Origin: Bolinopsis microptera
Lineage: Eukaryota; Ctenophora; Tentaculata; Lobata; Bolinopsidae
Length of the DNA stretch: 64,000 bases
Direction: 5' to 3'
Assembly (NCBI RefSeq): GCF_026151205.1
Contig: NC_087073.1
Location: 4,175,001 to 4,239,000, forward strand
The stretch's first letter is position 1; every line of letters begins with the position of its first letter. Below the pieces are notes generated by a model. It was not told where the DNA came from, did no database searches, and saw nothing but the letters and a program-made list of their open reading frames with translations. Positions 55,923 through 64,000 of this stretch are shown piece by piece. Made by a program: the position numbers and the translations under genes.

Positions 55923-56943
55923 AATAATTCTTTGAATTATAATATAGATGTATGTATAGACGCTTTTGCAGTCAATTGTAGCCTACATTTAAGTGTCCGT
56001 AGATTCAAAAGTATAAAAGATACAGTCATTTCGAACCACAGGTTTTAAAGATAATTGTTTATACTTTAGTTTACATTATATCAAAAAATAATTTATCTTC
56101 ATCATCATCACTTGATGACGTCATCAAATTAAGTGTTTTTAAAACTTGATTTTTGACAAAGTAACAACTTTTCAAATCGATTTTAAACCATTAAGGAGTA
56201 ATTTTATTCAAAATCTGAGGACATTTTCATCTTAGATAATTGTTCAAGCATTCTGAAAATCTACCGGAAAAGTTTCTTACTTTGCTCCTTCATAAAGATA
56301 TTCGCTATTGAAGTTAGTGCTTTTTTGAAGAATAATTTTATAAAACACAAAAGTTGTGAATTAGTATTCTCTGGTGTTGGGCCATCCCTTGGGTTGTGGA
56401 GCTCAATTTTGCTTTTTAAAGGTCTAAATTGTGTTATAGGCGAGTTTTAAAGTTGAAAATCAAAAAGTTGCACACGTGGGGACACGCCCAATTTGATAGA
56501 AAATTGCTAAAATTAATGAAAATTGCTGTTTTCACCATTTTTATCAACTTTGGAGTCCCGTTGTGATCCAAGTTCTATATGAAATCTTCTGAAACTTTGC
56601 ATGCTTATTAAACTATATATAAAATACTGCTATGCAAAAATTTACGGTGATTCAATATTGTATGCGCACGCAACGTCCGCTCAAAGTTTGCACGTGCGAA
56701 AGGTGAGAATTTTGCTCATTCGTGATTTCGAATAAATTCTGCTTTCCCACGATATTTAAATGGCATTATATATGAATTTAATGCCAACTTGAATGAGTAA
56801 AAAGTGCCATATTCAGTCAGGTAAAATTTCGAAATCGATGAAATTACCTCCTTATTATTAATATAAATATTAATGAAGTTATGAGTTTACATTTCGGCTT
56901 TGTAAATTATCCTGACATTATAATCAAAAAGAGATGATATTTG

Positions 56944-57356
56944 ACCAAAACCCATAATCATGGGTAGAGTGTACCGCTGCCAGTGTCTCTCTTTTCCAAA
57001 CAAAAGGAAATGATATTATAATATCATTTCCTTTTGTTTGGAAAAGAGAGACACTGGCAGCGGTACACTCTACCCATGATTATGGGTTTTGGTCAAATAT
57101 CAATTATAATTTGAATAACCGTCCGAAAATGCAAATTGATACCGAGAATGAAATCGGTCGCTCGCTTTTTCCAATCAATAAGCTTTATATTACAATTCGT
57201 AAGCCGTGATCGAATGGAAAAAGCGAGCGACCGATTTCATTCTCGGTATCAATTTGCATTTTCGGACGGTTATTCAAATTAATATCATTTCCTTTTGTTT
57301 GGAAAAGAGAGACACTGGCAGCGGTACACTCTACCCATGATTATGGGTTTTGGTCA
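56944..57356. repeat. Compound palindrome at the element's right end
   Basis: 56944-57093 is an almost perfect 150-bp palindrome with no loop. It is followed by a second inverted repeat (about 57107-57178 with 57209-57280), and then another copy of the CCCATGATTATGGG end. Relative to copy 1, the outer 75 bases of the left arm have been copied in inverted orientation. Confidence 0.9.
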
Positions 57357-57559
57357 AATTATGTTACACTAATAAAGTTTTTGTTAATGTTAATCTTAGA
57401 TTAACGTCAAAATAAGTATTTCCGGAAGATGTTAAAAATTAAGTATTAGTAAGGAAACAAATTTTGCAGGTCGATAACTTACTTTTTGGATTCTGGTCAC
57501 TGGCAAGACTCTAATTCCATATCTTCGTGCAAATCAGTTATTGTGGTCTGGTACTACTC

Positions 57560-59140
57560 CAGGGATCCTCGTGCTACTATGCAGTCGAATAGTTAATAGA
57601 TTTCTTCATGGTTATGTCTATTATTTATCCTGAAAAGAAGATTAGTTAACGCACCGATCTTTATTTTCTGTTGACACTTGCAAATATACCAAGCAAATTG
57701 GGGTATGTCGTAAATTAAATATAAATTAAAGTTTTAAATTAAAATTGTTATTAATACTAATAGTAACTATGAAATAAATAAATACGATATAGATACTTAA
57801 ATATTTGAAAGTTTAACTTAAGCCCTCCTAGCTCAAAATAGTAGTAGATCATGATATACGTCTATTCATCTTTGTGTAAGCAGATTAGTATTCATAAATT
57901 AATGTTGATAATTTAAGAACATACCAAACCATGAGCTCAGTTGAGTTCCGTCTGATAAATTTTGGATCACTGTCCGTATTGAACGAGTGCAGGGCTCTGA
58001 CTGCAAAAATGTAATCAAGTTAAAATACGACAAATTTATGGGTTATGTGACAGGGAGAGATTTCAGATTTTAACCTTAGGGGTAGTTTTAAGCAGGTATA
58101 ACTATGGAAATAAAAAGGTGACATTAAACAAAATAAATTGATAGAAATTATCAAGGTTTATCGATCAGCATAGATGTAATCTTAGTTTAACCAAATTAAT
58201 TTACCAATGTGTAATGCAAAAATAGTGCTGCACTAAACAGTAAATTAGTAAAACATTTCACGGCTAAAATATGCAATCATTTTTAGGGAAAGTTTAATTA
58301 TATAGCTTCATTATCCAAATATAAACTCTCAAATTAAACTGTGAGCAAACCAGAAACCTGGTTGGAAGCTGATTGAGATCCATTAGTTATCGCCATCTGT
58401 TTATCTTTTAGTCTTGATACAATCGTCATTTTCGGTATACTTCACCTGAAATATGACAAAAACAGTTAATTGATATCAATTTCACTCTAGAAATAAGCTA
58501 TAAACTTATAAAATACTCATTCTTTTTCCATATTTTATGTAAAATTTGAGTATGATATGTTACATTTATTTGGAGCTATTAGATGAAAATATGAAACTTG
58601 TAAGTGAAGTTATCCCTTATTTTTGTCAATTATGGCCATCAGGAATTGGGTTTTCGCGATAAGCATGCAGTCATCACTTTAAATTTACTTACTTGTGACC
58701 CTCGTTAGAAATCCCCTCTAATCCCCCGCAAAAACTTAACGGTCGATTATATTTGTTCGCTGAGTTTCAAACCGGCGTCTCATAATGTTGACTGCTAAAA
58801 TTTGTATAGTTGATCTTAAATTTCACAGTGTTCATCCTACTGGCTTTATATAAAGAAACAAAAGATATCTTAGTTAATAATTATTATATCTGGTTATAAC
58901 TCCGAGATCATATCATGTCAGTGTTTACAGTGCGCGCGAAGTGCATGGGTACACATTTTTTGCTCTGCAACCGAACGTTTTAAACATCCTGAAATAAAGA
59001 TGTTCGGTTAGGGCTATCATTTAATAAAAACTTTTTTAGATTACTCCATTGAATCAGTTGTGGGATATAAAGAAACTTAAAAAAGCTTCATTGTGTATTT
59101 TCACACATATTTCACTCTAATGTACACCGTGAACATATCC
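57560..59140. other. Intron or intergenic, no supported exon
   Basis: AT-rich. The only candidate is a minus-strand acceptor CATATTTCAG at 58446-58455, followed in phase 1 by GEVYRK and a stop (58426), a possible alternative ending for the F5/8C gene. Confidence 0.4.
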
Positions 59141-59190
59141 TACCTGCTAATAGCTAGGTACATAATAAGTTTTATAATGAGTAGTCTCAC

Positions 59191-59640
59191 CTTGTTTCCC
59201 GATTACCACTATCTCGCGCGCTTCAAAAAGGTAACCAGACGTAGTCTTCTCTAGCTTCACTGTATCTCCGTATTTGCAGCCGTATTTGGATTCAGGTGAT
59301 AGGTTATCAGGTGCTGCTCCCTCTGTGTACACTGTGAGGGTGAAGCTACTACAGTAGCTAACCTCACAGGTACTACAGTCTCTGATAGAGCAGGTCCAGG
59401 TGAGGGAAGGATTACCACTACTACTAAGCAACATCACTTTTTCAACACAGTGAACCTGGTCTAGTGTTATCTTTAACCAGGTTTTACCGTCTTCAGTTTC
59501 ACCACGTCCTATGAAGGGACGAGTCTCCAGGTCAAGGTCTATAGCGAGGTGAGCACCATTCTGCTCCTCGTTGTCATCGTAAGTGCGGGACTGTGCAGCA
59601 CTGACTGGGACTATCTCACCATCCAGTCTTTCTCTCTTAG
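59191..59640 (-). CDS. F5/8 type C or fucolectin-like domain exon, copy 1
   Basis: Minus-strand acceptor GTTATTGCAG|CT and donor AAACAAG|GTGAGA enclose 450 bases, phase 1-1. The product has discoidin-fold hallmarks: AAQSRTYDD near the start, GAHLAIDLDLETRP (cf. A-x-DG), GKTWLKITLDQVHCVEKV, several cysteines (WTCSIRDCSTCEV), YGDTVKLEK and a final REIVVIGKQ strand. Such domains bind sugars or membranes, usually extracellularly. It follows exon copy 2 with matched phase. Confidence 0.7.
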
Positions 59641-59850
59641 CTGCAATAACACGTATTAGTATTAGTATTTAGAGAGTGTATTAATGTAATGTACTGCGAG
59701 CTGGTCACAAGTCCAAACGCCATCATTTCATTTTCATTATAATAACCTTATGTAGTTATTGACTACTGATGCGTAGGTTTATAATACAAGATTTATTGAA
59801 GAAACACGTCAATATTCATACAACGATTACTAATCTGCGTTACTCATACA

Positions 59851-59890
59851 TTATCAGTGGCGTAACGTTGCCTGTTGGCGCCCCCCCCCC
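59851..59890. mobile_element. Solo hAT-type end (copy 1)
   Basis: CAGTGGCGTAACGTTGCC, a sequence typical of hAT-family ends, followed by TGTTGGCGCCCC and a C run. It abuts exon copy 2 within 20 bases. No matching right end. Confidence 0.5.
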
Positions 59891-59910
59891 CTACTAATGA
59901 GTAGTCTCAC

Positions 59911-60351
59911 CTTGTTTCCCGATTACCACTATCTCGTGCACATTAGCAAGGTAACCAGACGTAGTCTTCTCTAGCTTCACCGTATCTCCGTATTTGCAGC
60001 TGGATTCAGGTGATAGGTTATCAGGTGCTGCTCCCTCTGTGTACACTGTGAGGGTGAAGCTACTACAGTAGCTGTCAACCTCACAGGTACTACAGTCTGT
60101 GTCAGAGCAGGTCCAGGTGAGGAAAGGATTACCACTACTAAATAAATACATCACTTTTTCAACACAGTAAACCTGGTCTAGTGTTATCTTTAACCAGTTT
60201 TTACCGTCTTCACCACGTCCTATGAAGGGACGAGTCTCCAGGTCAAGGTCTATAGCGAGGTGAGCACCATTCTGCTCCTCGTTGTCATCGTAAGTGCGGG
60301 ACTGTGCAGCACTGACTGGGACTATCTCACCATCCAGTCTTTCTCTCTTAG
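59911..60351 (-). CDS. F5/8 type C or fucolectin-like domain exon, copy 2
   Basis: 441 bases, same splice sites and phase 1-1 as the exon at 59191-59640, and nine bases shorter. Differences cluster in the Cys loop (SDTDCSTCEVDSYC versus SIRDCSTCEVSYC), in the segment before YGDTVKLEK, and in the LANVHEI segment. Both copies are open, so the gene encodes at least two tandem lectin-like domains. Upstream exons are not identified in this window. Confidence 0.7.
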
Positions 60352-60725
60352 CTGCAATAACACGTATTAGTATTACCTTATTACTTATACAGTACCTTTA
60401 TAATATGTAACTAACGATATTTTTAACTGGCTACCGTACGAGCACTATACTATATACTAAAGTTGATGTTACAAAACAGTTTTAATAAAGTAATAATTTC
60501 AATAATTATATTACGAATAATTTCAGCTAGCCTGATGGTATTCAGAGAGTGCATTAATGTAATGTACTGCGAGCTGGTCACAAGTCCAAACGCCATCATT
60601 TCATTTTCATTATAATAACCTTATGTAGTTATTGACTACTGATGCGTAGGTTTATAATACAAGATTTATTGAAGAAACACGTCAATATTCATACAACGAT
60701 TACTAATCTGCGTTACTCATACATT

Positions 60726-60790
60726 ATCAGTGGCGTAACGTTGCCTGTTGGCGCCCCCGCCGAAAAAGCGCCCCCCTGTTGGCGCCATCT
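60726..60790. mobile_element. Solo hAT-type end (copy 2)
   Basis: Second copy of CAGTGGCGTAACGTTGCC, here continuing into repeated TGTTGGCGCC and GCGCCCCC phrases. Confidence 0.5.
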
Positions 60791-60849
60791 CCCCTTTTGG
60801 TGCCCCTCCCTAAAATTGCAAACAAATAAGGTGATTTTAGAGGATACGA

Positions 60850-61234
60850 CGGTAAGTTTTGCAAGTACTTTAGTTAAGTTTTAGATATTGTCTGTCCAAC
60901 ATTCCCGCGGGGTAGCCACGCCCATATTTGGTCCAAATTAGGCCGAATTTAGCCAAATACCCTGAACATGCCTCATACCCATATTTTATGTGCTCTACTT
61001 GTAGCTAGTGGTCTCCTGAACTCGTATATGAAATTTCATCAAGATTGGACTAAAAATGACTGAGTTATGAGCAAAAAACCATATGCCCATATTTGGTCAT
61101 ACGCACCAAATTTGGTAGATGTCGTCCCATAAATTGGGCAAATATCAATATTTTTGAATGAAACTTACTTTATATGAAAGGTAAGCCTAAACTACATATT
61201 CTCTGTAAGTTATAGCTTTATATCTGTTTAAATG
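60850..61234. other. Intergenic, no gene seen
   Basis: Contains repeated CGCCCATATTTGGT and GCCCATATTTGGTC phrases at 60929 and 61083. No coding signal. Confidence 0.4.
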
Positions 61235-61354
61235 TGGATACTAAAGCGAAAAGACCACAACAAATTAATTAAATTGCCCGTATCTTGGTTCGCGATATTC
61301 GCGGAATTGATCTCATTAAAATTGTAACAACTCAATCAGTTTTCAAAATTTCAG

Positions 61355-61390
<36 letters not shown>

Positions 61391-61447
61391 ATGAAAGTGA
61401 GAAAGTGGTCATTTAAGAGCAATAACCTACATGAAACTTACCACATC
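61235..61447. repeat. 210-bp repeat with poly-C tract, copy 1
   Basis: From TGTGGATACTAAAGCGAAAA through a 36-base poly-C run (61355-61390) to CATGAAACTTACCACAT. Paired with 62208-62430. Confidence 0.92.
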
Positions 61448-62207
61448 TGCTGCAAATTTGAAAAGTTCGATATCATCCTCAAATTACATACCTCAACTCT
61501 CGGAGTAGCTCGGAGATTGTTGACCTGTCTCAAGATGATATCGAGCTAGATGGTGAGTGGAAATGACACATGATAATGACACGTGATGTTATGACAACAG
61601 GTGTAACGGGACATGATGACAGAGCGGAAGTTCATTATATGTATAGACAAAAACAAATTATTCGGGGTTTTTATTTATTATCAGATTATTATTTCCTGTG
61701 GTATTTTCGCGTAATTGCACCCAGATTTGGGTTTAGATGCATGTGTCAGGTTGTGGGTAGAAAATATGAAACGCCCACGTGATAAGCACGTGACAGGTGG
61801 TAAAAGTGAGTTTAGAGCTCTGCATGGTTAGTTCAGATTGTGTGTTCTAGTGTTCTAGTGTGTTCTAGTCACTTGTTTTAGTGTGTAATAGTATGTGATG
61901 GTGACCTTTTTTGTATGCTAGCCTTTCCCTTGATTTTTGGCTCTGAAAATTATTGAGTCTCGCAGTATGACTTGTCAATCTTCACAAATACACTTACATA
62001 ACTTAAACATCAGTCCAATATGCATGCTACTGTAAGTAATAGCAATCCATGCATTCTTCTCGGCAGCTTTATCTTAATTAAAACACTTCATCTCAATTTA
62101 ATTATGGCCATAGTTGATAAAACTCCCTATAATTTCTAAAGTTTCAATAAATTGCTCTTCTGGAAATTCCAAAAATAAAAGCGTTAACGATATTTGACTG
62201 GAAATGT

Positions 62208-62430
62208 GGATACTAAAGCGAAAAAAATGTGGATACTAAAGCGAAAAAACCACAAAAAATTAATTAAATTGCCCGTATCTTGGTTCGCGATATTCGCGGA
62301 ATTGATCTCATTAAAATTGTAACAACTCAATTAGTTTTCAAAATTTCAGCCCCCCCCCCCCCCCCCCCCCCCCCATGAAAGTGAGAAAGTGGTAATTTAA
62401 GAGCAATAACCTACATGAAACTTACCACAT
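62208..62430. repeat. 210-bp repeat with poly-C tract, copy 2
   Basis: Same sequence as 61235-61447, direct orientation, 25-base poly-C run (62350-62374), and a local duplication of GTGGATACTAAAGCGAAAA at its start. Confidence 0.92.
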
Positions 62431-62953
62431 TGAGCAGGAGAGAAGAGTAGGTGAAGCGTTAGTAGAAGAAATATTGACATTTCTCTGTAGAAATAATTAT
62501 TTTCAGTTTGAGTTAGCTTAAAGTTTAAATTTCACAAAGCAATTTTTAAATTATACGTTTAAAAACAAAGCTCACATTCTACTCATAACAACTATATCTA
62601 GACATTAATTTCAATAGAGTTTGTTTGTTAATTCAGTTAGTTTCATTCAATTCAGTTGTTTTCAGTTTATTTCAGTAAATTTTCAGTACAGCAATTATAC
62701 CATTTAACAAAAATAGTCCTCTTATGAAATGGGAATAACATCCGGTGACCGACAACTAAGAACCTCTCATTCCGGGCTCCCACAGGTATCACATCACATG
62801 GCCCAATCAGTGATGTATCATTTCTGATGTGATCCATATGGCATTCACCCTATCATGATTTTATCATTGTAATCATAGTAAGGAAACTACTCAGTAACAA
62901 AATTAGATTTCAGATAGAAAACTTAAGAATTTAGAATTATAACTTTTATCAAA

Positions 62954-63489
62954 ATGAATGAAAATGTCGAATATTACTTTCCTGGAAAAAAAATACCAGC
63001 ATCAGAATTTACAAACTGGATAAGGACTATTACTAAAGTATAGTTGGAGGGTTGCACTTATAACTATGCAACTCCTGGTCAACGATGTTCCAAAATCGTT
63101 TTGAGGTTGCAGGCACGCTTATTTGTGCCTCAGTTAATTGGTTTTTCGAAAAACGAATTGATGAAATTCGGCCATTGGTATTTTAGGAAGACGCTGAAAT
63201 TGTCTGAGTGCAGTTATGAAGACCGATTAAACCCGCCCGAACAAAGGAACATAAGTCTTGACATGACCCCGCACCACTCCCTGAACCCCACCCAATACTC
63301 CCACCAATCTGTTTTAGCTTGCCTCCACTAACAGTCTGACTCAGACATCACAACCTAAGGTTGATTCACTTGATGGGGATTTAAAGGACGCGTTTGCTGA
63401 CTTTCTGAGTCTACATCCTCCGGAAGAGGATGTTGCTGCAGAAATTAACGGTGGAGCTAATGGCGATGTGGGGAGCTTCGGTTCGTGAC
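62954..63489 (+). pseudogene. Broken unidentified ORF
   Basis: ATG at 62954 opens a frame (YYFPGKKIPASEFTNWIRTI) with TAG at codon 30, continuing in the same frame to 63331 (YATPGQRCSKIVLRL, GFSKNELMKFGHWYFRKTL). Immediately afterwards the +1 frame stays open with coherent acidic sequence (SLDGDLKDAFADFLSLHPPE) to TGA at 63487-63489. One stop and one frameshift in an otherwise coherent 178-codon reading suggest a recently decayed gene, perhaps a retroelement gag. Splicing at TCCACTAACAG is an alternative for the second break. Confidence 0.45.
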
Positions 63490-64000
63490 CGGTGTTTTAT
63501 TTGGACTTTATTTTAAACGTGATCTATCATGATACCGATCCAATTTTACGTTTTGATGCCACTATCTGGGATTATAATCACGAGAATCTATAATTTTATC
63601 AATTATTAAAACCTCAGCCTCGGATTGTAAACAAGAATTGCGCCGGTGAGCGGACGCTAGATTTCCATTGACCGTAATTAATTACAATGAACAATCGTTT
63701 CATATTGGTCAAATTACCAAATTTCTTTGGGGGTGTTACAAAGCACAAAATGGAGGGGTTGCCATTGTCAATAATTTAAATCGAAAGTTAAACGACCGGA
63801 CACCGTAGCCTGTACTGTGATATGCAGTTAAAAGGACATCTGTCCGACAGCGACATCTGTCCGACTCAGGGTGGCTACCGGACAACTGAACCCAATTTGG
63901 ACTTTTTCTAGACAGGGTAGCTTGGGAAAATAATCTTAAACCCAATCAGTCTACCTAATTAACTTTGAAACGACAACTGAACCCAATCGTCAGTTAGAAA
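63490..64000. other. Right edge, no gene seen
   Basis: A short direct repeat around AACTGAACCCAAT (63885 and 63966) and GACATCTGTCCGAC duplicated at 63836-63865. A 69-codon minus-strand open frame at 63736-63945 has no motif. Confidence 0.4.

Larger units (their letters stand above)
55209..57356. mobile_element. 2.1-kb non-coding element, copy 2, inside repeat unit C
   Basis: Collinear with 15722-17838. Differences: it lacks the twin GC hairpins, it carries an extra 265-base insertion at 55658-55922, and its right-end inverted repeat has been rebuilt. It separates unit C of the tandem repeat into two parts, so it inserted after the triplication. Confidence 0.75.
59665..60760. repeat. Tandem duplication carrying the lectin-like exon
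   Basis: Intron sequence at about 59668-59885 (GTACTGCGAGCTGGTCACAA through GTTGGCGCCCC) recurs at about 60541-60760, and the exons flanking it are duplicated as well. The unit is about 0.7-0.9 kb. Confidence 0.88.

Noticed and set aside
59147-59190. Readthrough extension of the lectin-like exon
   Set aside because: A consensus donor AAG|GTGAGA at 59190 is conserved in both exon copies, so the extra residues are intronic.

Overview
The window is animal-like (metazoan) nuclear DNA. It is AT-rich, its genes are split by GT..AG introns, its intergenic space is packed with small DNA transposons, and it carries long coiled-coil and discoidin-like coding exons. An early-branching invertebrate such as a cnidarian is a reasonable guess, but nothing here fixes the species. 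I recognise no rRNA or tRNA gene and no CRISPR array.

Left half (about 2.7-32.5 kb): one large plus-strand gene dominates. I could assemble 16 exons (2958-31864) whose splice phases all match, giving a 1022-residue protein. It has a basic N-terminal domain with two MARCKS-like Lys/Phe/Ser clusters, about 860 residues of nearly continuous coiled coil, and a C-terminal hydrophobic segment that should make it a tail-anchored membrane protein (golgin-like architecture, exact family not identified). Intron 3 is 19 kb. Inside it are two candidate alternative first exons in the right phase (20603-20788 and 23279-23308, the latter behind E-boxes, a CCAAT and a TATA box), part of an oppositely oriented nested gene (7025-7584), several unassigned exon-like blocks, a 16-bp and a 13-bp minisatellite, and a 2-kb non-coding mobile element. 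The gene shows recent structural change: exons 8 and 9 are a tandem duplication, and a 54-bp repeat has multiplied the splice donor of exon 15 five times without breaking the frame.

Middle (32.7-46 kb): a transposon graveyard with readable stratigraphy. A mariner-type element (32749-34002) contains several generations of smaller insertions, each dated relative to the others by target-site duplications (TSDs). Three short families can be defined: a 100-bp hairpin MITE with 8-bp TSDs, an 86-bp MITE with 8-bp TSDs, and an 86-93-bp element with 8-9-bp TSDs, no clear terminal inverted repeats and conserved small stem-loops. Further right are a 1.1-kb foldback palindrome, a degenerate 11-bp tandem repeat, and an internally deleted non-LTR retrotransposon split by a hAT MITE.

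Right half (47-64 kb): a 5'-truncated reverse transcriptase pseudogene; two hAT-like elements filled with simple G/C-rich repeats; a triplicated 1.33-kb unit containing copies of a minus-strand terminal exon; a second copy of the 2-kb element sitting in the third unit; and a minus-strand gene with two tandem F5/8C or fucolectin-like exons (59191-60351) whose phase fits the intact terminal exon at 54750-54907. The right edge holds a broken, unidentified ORF.
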